A stretch of 23,977 bases of DNA from positions 1-23,977 of IMG/VR virus record IMGVR_UViG_3300031839_001355; one strand, given 5' to 3'. The position numbers and the translations under genes were made by a program. Position 1 is the first letter of the stretch. Every line of letters begins with the position of its first letter. Below are positions 7,822 to 15,139 of the stretch, one piece after another. Below the pieces are notes generated by a model. The model did not search any database, was not told the origin of the DNA, and saw only the letters and a list, made by a program, of their open reading frames with translations. This stretch comes from a virus.

Positions 7822-8073
7822 ATGCCGGTAGTTCAAGCCATTCAGTCGTTCGAGCACAACGGGTCTCGAACGGTTGGGCAACGGTTCAACGTCTCGGCGT
7901 CAGTCGCTGATCAACTGTTCAAGCGCGGGCTCGTCGTGATTCTTGGAGGGGCGCACCCTCAGAAGGCCGGTGGTGGGATGTCGTCTGCATCGCCAGCGGC
8001 CCGAGTCTCACCGCAGACGACGTCGACCGTGTCAAAGCGTGGCGGCAAGCGGCGCCGTCGGGGCGTCGAGTAG
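7822..8073 (+). CDS. Small head-associated protein (83 aa), hypothetical
   Basis: The ATG follows GGGAGG with a 5-base spacer. The first 45 residues look like a genuine small folded domain (VVQAIQSFEHNG, then GQRFNVSASVADQLFKRGLVVIL), a type often found after capsid genes in siphophages. From about residue 50 the protein becomes a low-complexity Ser/Thr/Arg tail that ends in KRRRRGVE. That tail shadows the frame encoding the first SGPS-motif protein, so it may not be conserved. I cannot assign a function; a head-completion or head-decoration role is inference from position. Its overlap with the next reading frame is unusual and treated as a separate finding. Confidence 0.6.
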   Translation: MPVVQAIQSFEHNGSRTVGQRFNVSASVADQLFKRGLVVILGGAHPQKAGGGMSSASPAARVSPQTTSTVSKRGGKRRRRGVE

Positions 8074-8573
8074 TCGTTGCAAACACATCATTCCGCGCTG
8101 CCCCTTGGGCGGACGCGCTGTTCGCGATGGACCGAACATGGTGGGACAAGCACATCATCGAGGTCCGGCAGACATTCAGCGGTGCGCTGTTCACCACTTC
8201 GCACCAGTGCAAACGGTATGGCCTGGAGCCGATGGGCACCTATGGCCGCGGCTTCGACCCGTGCGGCAACAGCGGCGCAGGCTGTATCGCGCTCGCCCAC
8301 CTGTTCGGCGCCGCACGTGTTGGGCTTCTTGGGTATGACTGCGCGCTCACAGGCGGTCGAACGCATTGGCACGGTGACCACCCCAAGGGGCTGGGCAATG
8401 CCGGGTCGGTGGGAAAGTGGCCGGAACAGTTCCGGCGCCTGGCGGCACACATTGGCGGGCTCGCAGTGTTCAACTGCAGCCGCAGCACGGCCCTGACGCA
8501 ATGGCCCCGGCAGACACTGGAGCAGTTCCTGGCGTTCGATTCGGTCGAGTCGATGTCCGCGCTCGCCGCGTAG
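7971..8573 (+). CDS. SGPS-motif transferase-like protein 1, start codon not evident
   Basis: The open frame runs from 7911 (after a TGA at 7908) to TAG 8571-8573. From about 7971 it encodes WWDVVCIASGPSLTADDV, then VVVANTSF, WADALFAMD, a central CGNSGAGCIALAHLF, and GAARVGLLGYDCALTGG followed by HWHGDHP. The (A/G)SGPS loop after a first beta strand followed by a Rossmann-like core resembles MptE-like (DUF115) and GT42 sialyltransferase proteins, so a nucleotide-sugar or glycan transferase role is plausible. No ATG, GTG, TTG or CTG exists in this frame before ATG 8127, which lies after the conserved motif. The start is therefore unresolved: frameshift from the 7822 gene, non-standard start, or sequence error. 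It is a paralogue of the following gene. Confidence 0.62.
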   Translation, partial: WWDVVCIASGPSLTADDVDRVKAWRQAAPSGRRVVVANTSFRAAPWADALFAMDRTWWDKHIIEVRQTFSGALFTTSHQCKRYGLEPMGTYGRGFDPCGNSGAGCIALAHLFGAARVGLLGYDCALTGGRTHWHGDHPKGLGNAGSVGKWPEQFRRLAAHIGGLAVFNCSRSTALTQWPRQTLEQFLAFDSVESMSALAA

Positions 8574-9184
8574 TGATCGCCGGCAGCGGGCCGAGTCTGG
8601 CGGCGATGGTCCGGCAGTCGATTCCCTTCTGCCAGGTCGTCGCGGTCAACGGCGCGGTGCACCAGGTGCAGGCGGACCACTGGTTCACGCTGGACCCGAG
8701 CATGGCGAATCGGGACCGGATGCGGCGGCCGATACCGGGCGTCCGCTACTGGGCCGCGGTGCCGCCAGATTACGGCACGCCATCGGCTCAGACCACGGAG
8801 ATGCGGGCGCCGGCAGACGCGCACGTCACCTACCTGCAGCGGCTGGTTGGGGACGGGACGCTGGGCAGCCGTCCGGGCCTAAGCAGTGATCCCGGGGCCA
8901 TCCACACCGGAAACAGCGCCTATGGCGCATTGGGGCTGGCCTACCTGATGGGGGCTCGGCGAATTGTCCTGGTGGGTGTGGACGGGGCGGGTGGGTACCA
9001 CGGAGCAGCTGGCGCGCCGCGAGACCTGCGGCACCTGCCGGACCTGTTCGCCAGCGCGGTGCCGCAGCTGTCCGCCGCCGGCGTGCAGGTGGTGAATGCG
9101 AGCATGGAGAGCACGATCCAGTGCTTCCCGAAGATGCGGTTCAAGGAGGCATTGCGATGGATGTGGCAGACCGCGAGCGCGTGA
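8573..9184 (+). CDS. SGPS-motif transferase-like protein 2 (203 aa)
   Basis: The GTG at 8573 overlaps the TAG of the preceding gene. It reads straight into VIAGSGPSLAAM, the same Rossmann-type nucleotide-binding loop as protein 1, then VVAVNGAV, DHWFTLD, a substrate-binding middle, TGNSAYGALGLAYLMGARR and IVLVGVDGAGGYHGA. GT42 sialyltransferases and MptE-like pyrophosphokinases share the G-x-GPSL loop, so a sugar- or nucleotide-transfer role is inferred, not shown. An upstream in-frame ATG at 8501 would add 24 residues and extend the first beta strand, but it lacks a ribosome site. Tandem arrangement with protein 1 suggests duplication. The gene runs into the methyltransferase gene, whose ribosome site lies within it. 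Confidence 0.72.
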   Translation: MIAGSGPSLAAMVRQSIPFCQVVAVNGAVHQVQADHWFTLDPSMANRDRMRRPIPGVRYWAAVPPDYGTPSAQTTEMRAPADAHVTYLQRLVGDGTLGSRPGLSSDPGAIHTGNSAYGALGLAYLMGARRIVLVGVDGAGGYHGAAGAPRDLRHLPDLFASAVPQLSAAGVQVVNASMESTIQCFPKMRFKEALRWMWQTASA

Positions 9185-9714
9185 AGTACGAAACCATGTG
9201 GGCGCAGCCTGCCTATCGGGAGCGGTCGCCTGGCATGCGAATGGCCGAGCAGGCGCATCAGCAGTTGCGGTGCCGGCCCGGCGCCACCCTGTGTGATTGG
9301 GGCGCCGGCACCGGCCGGGCGTCGGCATGGTTCGCCGCCCAGGGCCTCGATGTCACCGCCGTGGACATCGCCGCCAATGCAGTGACCGAGTTCGATGGAC
9401 CGGTTGTGGTGGCCAACCTGTGGGAGCTGCCGGACGAGCTTGGCCCGTTCGACTTCGGGTTCTGCTGTGACGTAATGGAGCACATCCCGCCGGAGCACGT
9501 CGAGGCCACCCTGCGCGGCATTGCCCAGCGCACGCGCCGGGCCTGCTACTTCCAGATCGCGCTGTTCAAGTGCCACATGGGGGAGGCCCACGGACTTCAC
9601 CTACACCTGACGGTGAAGTCGGCCAATTGGTGGCGGGCGGCGCTGGAGCGGCAGTTCATGTACGTGGACCTACAGGCGGACAGCAAGTACGCGTTGGCGA
9701 GGGCCATCCCGTGA
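9157..9714 (+). CDS. Class I SAM-dependent methyltransferase
   Basis: This protein is 185 aa from ATG 9157, with AAGGAGG at 9143-9149 placed 7 bases upstream. The Rossmann motif I is CDWGAGTGRAS (residues 46-56), the acidic end of strand 2 is VDIA (D70), and the motif II/III region is DFGFCCDVMEHIPPEHV, typical of small-molecule or sugar methyltransferases (methyltransf_11/23-like) and unlike DNA methylases, which would carry DPPY or PC motifs absent here. Substrate unknown. It sits between the SGPS proteins and the glycosyltransferase, so methylation of a sugar or glycan is the simplest inference. Its TGA overlaps the next GTG. Confidence 0.85.
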   Translation: MDVADRERVKYETMWAQPAYRERSPGMRMAEQAHQQLRCRPGATLCDWGAGTGRASAWFAAQGLDVTAVDIAANAVTEFDGPVVVANLWELPDELGPFDFGFCCDVMEHIPPEHVEATLRGIAQRTRRACYFQIALFKCHMGEAHGLHLHLTVKSANWWRAALERQFMYVDLQADSKYALARAIP

Positions 9715-10328
9715 TCGTCGCCTGCGTGCTGCGCTCCGGCGGGCACTACGACGTCGAGTACGTCGAGCGGCTTTATCGGGATGTCCGCTGGCACACGCCG
9801 GCGGCTCGGTTCGTCTGCCTGTCGGACGTGGACGTGCCCTGCGAACGGATTCCGCTGATCCATGACTGGCCGGGCTGGTGGGCCAAGATCGAGCTATTCC
9901 GGCCGGGCCTGTTTCATGGGCCTGTGCTGTACCTGGATCTGGACAGCCTGGTGGTGGGCGACGTGACTCCGCTGTTCCGGAAGCGGTTCACCGCCCTGGC
10001 CGACTTCTATCGGCCGTCGAGCGGCATCGGCTCCGGCGTGATGGCTTGGGAGGGTGACATGAGTCACCTGTACCACACGTTCCGCGAGACCCCGGACATC
10101 TGGCAGAACCACTGCACGTCCCGGGAATGCTGGGGCGACCAGGGGTTCATTGCCCTGCACCAGCAGGCCGACAAGTTTCAGCAGCTGCTGCCTGACCTCG
10201 TTCAGAGCGTGAAGCTGCGGGCGCCGCGGGCCAAGGCCCGGGTGCTTTGTTTCCATGGGCGTCCGAAGCCGCGGGACGTCAACTGGCGCGCCCCGTCGGG
10301 CGTCTACACCGTGAGGAGCCGCGCATGA
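9711..10328 (+). CDS. GT-A type glycosyltransferase (GT8-like)
   Basis: This 205-aa protein starts at GTG 9711 (overlap GTGA). It has the GT-A features: an N-terminal strand VIVACVLRSGG, an FVCLSDVDV strand, PLIHDWPGWWAKIELFRPG, then the metal-binding YLDLDSLVVGD (D76, D78) and a C-terminal FHGRPKPRD (H182), which in GT8-type enzymes completes the metal site. By family knowledge it transfers a sugar from a nucleotide-sugar donor to an acceptor. Expression in the late operon suggests acting on virion proteins or on the host surface at lysis. The acceptor is unknown. Its stop overlaps the connector gene start. Confidence 0.83.
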   Translation: MIVACVLRSGGHYDVEYVERLYRDVRWHTPAARFVCLSDVDVPCERIPLIHDWPGWWAKIELFRPGLFHGPVLYLDLDSLVVGDVTPLFRKRFTALADFYRPSSGIGSGVMAWEGDMSHLYHTFRETPDIWQNHCTSRECWGDQGFIALHQQADKFQQLLPDLVQSVKLRAPRAKARVLCFHGRPKPRDVNWRAPSGVYTVRSRA

Positions 10329-10684
10329 CCACAGTCACCGTCGCCGAGGTGAAGCGCTTTCTCCGGGTGGTGCACGCCTTCGATGACCAGCTGCTGGGCG
10401 AGCTGATCGCGTCCGCTGAGTCCGAGGTGTGCCGCTTCCTCAACCGGACCTCGTTGCCAACCCTGCCGCCCGACCTTCCCGGCGAGTACGACAGCAACGG
10501 GATCTGGGTGCCGGGTGCCGAGCAGGAGGCATCGAGCGAGGATCCTCTGGCCCCCGATGTGCGGCTGGCGATCAGCTATCTGGTGCAGGCCGCCTACGAA
10601 GGGTCCAAGCCCGAGGATCGCGCTAAGATGCGCGAGGCGGCCGAGACCATCCTGATGCCGTATCGAACCGGGCTGGGTGTGTGA
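10325..10684 (+). CDS. Head-tail connector (gp6-like)
   Basis: This 119-aa protein has an N-terminal TVAEVKRFLRVVHAFDDQLL and helix-rich LIASAESEVCRFLNRT, the usual pattern of HK97 gp6-type connector proteins that form a ring under the portal. The C-terminal half (DVRLAISYLVQAAYEG) is the second conserved helix pair. Its ATG overlaps the glycosyltransferase TGA, and its own stop overlaps the next gene. Position right before the adaptor protein supports the call. Confidence 0.85.
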   Translation: MTTVTVAEVKRFLRVVHAFDDQLLGELIASAESEVCRFLNRTSLPTLPPDLPGEYDSNGIWVPGAEQEASSEDPLAPDVRLAISYLVQAAYEGSKPEDRAKMREAAETILMPYRTGLGV

Positions 10685-11019
10685 TGCAGGCCCAGCGCTA
10701 CCGACACCGGGTGACCTTCCAGCAGAAGGTCGAGGAGCAGGACAGCAACACCGGCGACATCAGCTACGAGTGGGTGGACTTCATCGCGAACGTGCCGGCC
10801 GAGGTGCTGCTGGGACCGGGCCGGGAGTTCGAGGCAGCCAACGCGAAGCAGGCGGAGACCACCGCCCGAATCAACTGCCACTGGTTCCCGGGCCTTGTGG
10901 CCACGATGCGGATCACCTGGGAGGGTCGCCAGTTCGATATTCAGGAGATTGGTGCCGACGCCACCGGTCGCCGTGAGCACCGGCTGCGCTGCTCGGACGG
11001 GGTGAACGATGGCGCGTGA
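10684..11019 (+). CDS. Head-tail adaptor / stopper (SPP1 gp16-type)
   Basis: This 111-aa protein has a beta-rich profile matching Phage_H_T_join family members: Q-x-YRHRVTFQQKVEEQD at the start, YEWVDFIANVPAEV, RINCHWFPG, and RITWEGRQFDIQEIG near the end. By family knowledge it closes the channel under the connector ring and holds DNA. ATG 10684 is taken as the start; GTG 10681 immediately precedes it and would add one residue. It overlaps the gene upstream by one base and the one downstream by 11. Confidence 0.85.
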   Translation: MQAQRYRHRVTFQQKVEEQDSNTGDISYEWVDFIANVPAEVLLGPGREFEAANAKQAETTARINCHWFPGLVATMRITWEGRQFDIQEIGADATGRREHRLRCSDGVNDGA

Positions 11020-11509
11020 AGTCGTCCGCATTGAGGGCTTGGAGGGCGTGCTGGACACCCTGCATGCGCTGCCTCCCGAGATCGTCAGCAAGCGCGGCGG
11101 GCCGGTGCGGTTCGCGCTGCGCAAGGCCGCGCAGGTGCTGCAGAAGGAGGTGCAGTCCAACCTCCAGCAGATCATCGACACGCCAAACAAGGACGGCCGA
11201 GACGAGAGCACCGGCCTGACCAAGAAGAACATCGTGATCACGCGCGGCCGGCGCCGGAACTTCAAGGGCGAGAGCATGCTGGTTCGGGTGCGCAAGAAGA
11301 ATTTCCCCGGCGGCGGGAAGGACCGCAACACAGCCGCCAACGCTCGCAGGTTGGAGTACGGCACCGAGAACCGCCCGCCGATGCCGTTCATCCGGCCGGC
11401 GTTCAATACGAAGCGCATGGAGGCCCTGGCGGTCTTCTCGCGCGAGATCAACAAGAAACTGGCTGCGATTCAGCGGAAGCTGGAACGCGAGAACCGGGTG
11501 ATCACCTGA
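11009..11509 (+). CDS. HK97 gp10-like tail component
   Basis: This 166-aa protein starts VVRIEGLEGVLDTLHALP and contains LRKAAQVLQKEV, typical of the HK97-gp10 family, which caps the tail tube near the head. The central segment is basic (TKKNIVITRGRRRNFKGES), and the C-terminal third has NARRLEYGTENRPPMPFIRP, the diagnostic element of the family, where the PFIRPAF motif is nearly invariant. It overlaps both neighbours by a few bases. Confidence 0.88.
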   Translation: MAREVVRIEGLEGVLDTLHALPPEIVSKRGGPVRFALRKAAQVLQKEVQSNLQQIIDTPNKDGRDESTGLTKKNIVITRGRRRNFKGESMLVRVRKKNFPGGGKDRNTAANARRLEYGTENRPPMPFIRPAFNTKRMEALAVFSREINKKLAAIQRKLERENRVIT

Positions 11510-11886
11510 TGTTGCCCTCCGTCTTCCCACTGCTGCGGGCTGCCTCGGCGGTGACCGCCCTGATCGGGACCAATCCGACGCGGGCCTACCGCCATGGGAG
11601 CGCCCCCCAGGGTGTTCAGGCGCCCTATGTCACATGGTCCGTGATCAGTGGCGTACCGCAAAACGCGCTGGACGAGGTGCCGCGCGTCGACCAGCTCAGC
11701 GTGCAGGTGGACTGCTGGAGCAACAACACCGGCACCGGCAGCGCCGCAGTCGAGCAACTGGCCATCGCAGTGCGTGATGCCCTGGAGCCACACGCTCACA
11801 TGGTGAGTGGGCCGGCGGACAGCCGCGACCCGGAGACGATGCGATACCGCATCACGATGACTTTCGACTTTTGGCGGTCCCGATAA
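11509..11886 (+). CDS. Tail completion protein (DUF3168-like)
   Basis: This protein (125 aa) resembles the DUF3168 / gp17-type tail terminator family. It begins SVFPLLRAASAVTALIGTNPTRAY and carries PYVTWSVISG, VQVDCWSNN and a C-terminal strand YRITMTFDFWR. By family knowledge it forms the ring that ends tail polymerisation and docks to the connector. It starts at the A of the previous gene's stop (TGATG). A strong terminator lies 16 bases after its stop. Confidence 0.86.
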   Translation: MLPSVFPLLRAASAVTALIGTNPTRAYRHGSAPQGVQAPYVTWSVISGVPQNALDEVPRVDQLSVQVDCWSNNTGTGSAAVEQLAIAVRDALEPHAHMVSGPADSRDPETMRYRITMTFDFWRSR

Positions 11887-11902
11887 GGGTCCCCCGTCAA
11901 CC

Positions 11903-11925
11903 AGCCCGCCTTGAGCGGGCTTTTT
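11903..11925 (+). terminator. Intrinsic terminator before the tail tube gene
   Basis: AGCCCGC at 11903-11909 pairs with GCGGGCT at 11915-11921 around a 5-base loop and is followed by TTTT. It separates connector genes from the tail genes; transcription of the tail needs read-through or a nearby start. Confidence 0.88.
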
Positions 11926-11947
11926 CATGCCCACAGGAGGGCTTGTC

Positions 11948-12433
11948 ATGACCACTGGTACCGTAAAAACGCAGGGGACCCGACTGTTCTTCGCAGTGTC
12001 GGATTCCGAAATCCTCAAGGTCGCGTGCCCGACCGGCATCACCGGCTTGGGTGGGCCTGGAGGCCAGATCGGCACCACCTGCCTCGACAGCGAGGAAATG
12101 GAGTACGAGCGCGGCATGCTTGATCCCGGCCCGCTGACGGTGCCGATCAACTTCATCCCGCGCTCGGCCGCTCACCAGGCCCTGATCGATCTGCGCGAGA
12201 GCGGCGAGAAGATCAGCTGGATGATCGTGTTCTCGGATCGCACCGGGGCTGGGCCGACCACGCTCGACAGCAATGGCCGTCTGGTCTCGCCTGGTCCGAC
12301 CACTGCCGAGTTCCTGGCCTATGTCAGCGACTTCGCGTTCGACATCGCCACCAACGAGATCGTGCGCGGCACGCTCACCCTGCAGCGCAGCGGTGCGGCG
12401 GAATGGAACTTCCCGGGGGCTGATCTCGCATGA
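11948..12433 (+). CDS. Major tail tube protein
   Basis: The start is ATG 11948 with ACAGGAGG at 11933-11940; a longer ORF from 11927 runs over the ribosome site and is unlikely. The product is 161 aa, beta-rich, with TQGTRLFFAV, then CPTGITGLGGPGGQIG, and a C-terminal VRGTLTLQRSGAAEW, the ending common to siphophage tail tube proteins. It polymerises around the tape measure to make the tube. It is followed by G-type chaperones and the tape measure, the lambda order. Confidence 0.85.
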   Translation: MTTGTVKTQGTRLFFAVSDSEILKVACPTGITGLGGPGGQIGTTCLDSEEMEYERGMLDPGPLTVPINFIPRSAAHQALIDLRESGEKISWMIVFSDRTGAGPTTLDSNGRLVSPGPTTAEFLAYVSDFAFDIATNEIVRGTLTLQRSGAAEWNFPGADLA

Positions 12434-12789
12434 GCGACTTTCTGACGGAAGTGCTTGCGGCCGACAAGCCGGTCTCGCGTGAGGTGGACTTCGGCGGGCG
12501 GATCGGGACGGTGTGGTTCCGCCGCCTGTCCGCCGGCCAGCGCGCCCAGCTGCTCAAGGGTCAGAAGGTCAGCACCAAGATGGGCGAGACCGCCGAAGTG
12601 CAGGTCGACCTCGGCGAGAACGAGAACACCAAGCTGCAGATGCTGCAGTTCTGTGTGTGCCACGAGGATGGCCGGGCCTACTTCAAGGACCTGGCCGCGG
12701 TGCAGAAGATCCCGCAGGACAAGGCCTCGGTCCTGTATGAGCACGCCTCCGAAGTCAATGGCGAGGTGGGGGAGCCGGGAAAGCCCTGA
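12430..12789 (+). CDS. Tail assembly chaperone, gpG-like
   Basis: This 119-aa protein is the unshifted product of the G/T pair. It is charged, helical, with FLTEVLAADKPV and a central QVDLGENENTKLQML-type segment. By family knowledge G coats the tape measure to direct tail assembly. At its 3' end, codons GGA AAG follow a G to form the slippery GGGAAAG (12777-12783), six codon-bases before the TGA at 12787. A fraction of ribosomes slips here and makes the G-T fusion (see next entry). Confidence 0.86.
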   Translation: MSDFLTEVLAADKPVSREVDFGGRIGTVWFRRLSAGQRAQLLKGQKVSTKMGETAEVQVDLGENENTKLQMLQFCVCHEDGRAYFKDLAAVQKIPQDKASVLYEHASEVNGEVGEPGKP

Positions 12790-13112
12790 CCGACAGCCCG
12801 GAGCTGCGGCGGCTGTGCCGCTTCTCTGTGCTGTACCGCCGGCCGCTGCATGAGGTGGCGGCCTGGCCAGAGCTGCACCTGGCCCTGCTGGAGCATTACC
12901 TGAGCCGGCAGCCGGCACCAGAGGAACGCATCGAGGTGGCCGTGGCCACGCTGTGCACCTTGTTCCGCAACCGACACCGTTCTGAGAACGAACCGGCCTT
13001 CGAGGTCGAGCAATTCCTGCCGTACCGCACCCCGTGGGCTGAATCCCCCGCTGAGCGATACAGCGAGGTGGATCGGTCCTTCTTCGCTGCGTTTGGAGTT
13101 CGCGTGAAATGA
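12430..13112 (+). CDS. Tail assembly chaperone G-T, made by -1 frameshift
   Basis: The zero frame is read from 12430 to the GGGAAAG at 12777-12783, then shifts back one base (AAA at 12780-12782, GCC at 12783) and continues to TGA 13110-13112, giving about 227 aa. The T part reads ALTDSPELRRLCRFSVLYRRP onward with no start of its own before the shift. It contains LHEVAAWPELHLALLEHYL and a C-terminal PAERYSEVDRSFFAAFG. This is the same slippery heptamer as lambda G-T. The T domain is thought to recruit tail tube protein. The stop overlaps the tape-measure ATG. Confidence 0.86.
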
Positions 13113-15139
13113 TCATCCGGATCGTACTGCAGGCCATGACCGGCACGTTCGAGACGGACACCGATCGTGCGCGCAAGGCCTTCGAGCGCGACATGAAGCG
13201 CATCGAGGACTCGGCCAAGAAGGCCGGCAAGGTCATCGGTGGGGCGCTGGTGGCCGGTGCTGCTGCCACCGCGGCAATCGTGCGCCAGGTGACCGACTCG
13301 GCGCGCGAGGTCCAGAACCTGGCCAACATCGCCAACACCAGCGCCCAGGAGTTTCAGGCGCTGGCGTTCGGTGCGCGGTCGGTGGGGATCGAGCAGGAGA
13401 AGTTCAGCGACATCCTCAAGGATGTGAACGACCGCATCGGGGACTTCATCAACACCGGCGCCGGTCCGATGAAGGATTTCTTCGAGCAGATCGGCCCGCT
13501 GGTCGGCGTGACCATCGATGACTTCCGCGAGCTGAGCGGCCCGCAGGCGCTGCAGTTGTACTACGACAGCCTGGAGAAGGCGAACCTCTCCCAGGCGGAA
13601 ATGACCTTCTACCTGGAGGCCATGGCGTCGGACACCACGGCGCTGATCCCCCTGCTGCGTGACGGTGGCAAGGGCTTCCAGCAGCTGGCCAACGATGCCA
13701 ACCAGTTCGGCCTGGTGCTGGACCAGCAGACGATCACCGCCAGCGTGGAGTTCCAGCGGCAGCTGGGCATCCTCCAAGGTTTGGTGACAGGCACCGGCAA
13801 CCGCATGACTGCGGTGCTGCTGCCCAGCCTTCAGGGCTTTGCCTCGCTGGCCTTGGATGCCGCTCGCGACTCGCAGTCGCTGAACGGTGATCTGCGGGAT
13901 GCTCAGGTCCGGTTCATCAGTGTGGCCGCTGCGGCGCTGGAAGCGGGGGACAAGGTCCTCAAGTACGCCGAGGCGGCACGCAACCTGAACCCGCTCGGGC
14001 TGGCCTTCAACTTTGCGGCACGCGGTGAGAGCCCGCTGGAGGTGGTGGATCGCATTCGCGCCCGGTTCAACGAGCCTGGCGCGGGCGATGTGTTCTTCGA
14101 GTCAGCGATGGCATCGCTGGACGAAATGGAGCGGCGAGCGGCGGAAATCGTCAGCCAGACTCGCGCACCAGGTCGCGCCCTACCAACGATTCCCGGTACC
14201 ACGGCACCTGCGGCAGGCCCCCGCGAGAGCGAGGCCGAGAAGCTGCTTGCCAGTCTGGAGCGGCAGATCAGCCTGTACGGCGACCTGACCAACCTGGAGG
14301 AGGTCCGGATCGGCTTGGCCAACGGCTACTACGGCGTGGTGTCCCCGGCCCAGTCCGACGAGCTGCAGCGCCTTGCCCGGATCCTGGACCAGAAGGACGC
14401 CCAGCGGGATGCCGAGCAGGCACTGCTGGACAAGCAGCGCGAGGCTGCAGCCGTCTACGCCGAGACCCGCACGCCGCTGGAGCAGCTTCGCGCCGAGTTG
14501 GAACGGCTGAACGAACTGCGGCTGACCCTGTCGGCTGACGGTGTGCCGCTCTTGGACCCGGAGACCTACCAGCGCGCGGTCGCGGCAGCCCAAGATGCCT
14601 TCGCACGTACTGAGGCCAATGCGGTCCTCTCGGTGCAGACCATGGAGGAGTTCAGCCTGCAGGCCGCCCGGAATGCTCAAACGGCCTTTGCCGACTTCCT
14701 GTTCAACCCCTTCGACCAGGGCGTGAAGGGGATGGTGCGCAGCTTCGCCCAGGCCCTGCAGCGGATGGCAGCAGAAGCTGCGAGTGCGGCAATCCTGAAC
14801 GCCATCCTCGGTGGCCCACCCGGCGCTGGTGGTGGCGGGGGTGGCCTGCTGGGTTCGATTGCCGGTCTCTTCGGGCGGGCGTCGGGCGGGCCTGTCGCTG
14901 TCGGATCGGCCTACATGGTTGGCGAGGTCGGTCCTGAAATGTTCGTGCCGACCACAGCCGGGCAGATCATCCCCAACCGCTCACTCGGCGGTGGCAGCAC
15001 GGCGGTCCGCATCGTCAACGCCTTCGATACAGGTGTCATCGGCGACTACCTGGGCACCTCGTCCGGCGAGCAGCTGATCATGAACGTGGTGTCCCGCAAC
15101 GGCACCACCATTCGCAGCATCGCGGCGGGGCAGCAGTGA
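13109..15139 (+). CDS. Tail tape measure protein
   Basis: This protein (676 aa) sets tail length; at about 0.15 nm per residue it predicts a tail close to 100 nm. Residues 1-40 are charged helix, then a hydrophobic GG-rich patch (KVIGGALVAGAAATAAIV), a QEFQALAFGARSVGIEQEKF motif typical of lambdoid tape measures, long coiled coils through the middle, and a Gly-rich C-terminus ending with the conserved AYMVGEVGPEMFVPTTAG and IIPN. It has no evident peptidase domain. It overlaps the chaperone stop and the next start by four bases. Confidence 0.93.
   Translation: MIIRIVLQAMTGTFETDTDRARKAFERDMKRIEDSAKKAGKVIGGALVAGAAATAAIVRQVTDSAREVQNLANIANTSAQEFQALAFGARSVGIEQEKFSDILKDVNDRIGDFINTGAGPMKDFFEQIGPLVGVTIDDFRELSGPQALQLYYDSLEKANLSQAEMTFYLEAMASDTTALIPLLRDGGKGFQQLANDANQFGLVLDQQTITASVEFQRQLGILQGLVTGTGNRMTAVLLPSLQGFASLALDAARDSQSLNGDLRDAQVRFISVAAAALEAGDKVLKYAEAARNLNPLGLAFNFAARGESPLEVVDRIRARFNEPGAGDVFFESAMASLDEMERRAAEIVSQTRAPGRALPTIPGTTAPAAGPRESEAEKLLASLERQISLYGDLTNLEEVRIGLANGYYGVVSPAQSDELQRLARILDQKDAQRDAEQALLDKQREAAAVYAETRTPLEQLRAELERLNELRLTLSADGVPLLDPETYQRAVAAAQDAFARTEANAVLSVQTMEEFSLQAARNAQTAFADFLFNPFDQGVKGMVRSFAQALQRMAAEAASAAILNAILGGPPGAGGGGGGLLGSIAGLFGRASGGPVAVGSAYMVGEVGPEMFVPTTAGQIIPNRSLGGGSTAVRIVNAFDTGVIGDYLGTSSGEQLIMNVVSRNGTTIRSIAAGQQ

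Noticed and set aside
7911-7977. Classic slippery heptamer for a frameshift into the first SGPS protein
   Set aside because: No X XXY YYZ pattern in the zero frame was found, so a programmed -1 shift is not shown.
8417-8572. Extended start for the second SGPS protein
   Set aside because: The extension shadows the previous gene and has no ribosome site; ATG 8501 is kept only as an alternative.
12828-13112. T chaperone as an independent GTG-started gene
   Set aside because: Conserved-looking residues extend upstream of the GTG to the GGGAAAG, so the frameshift product is better supported.
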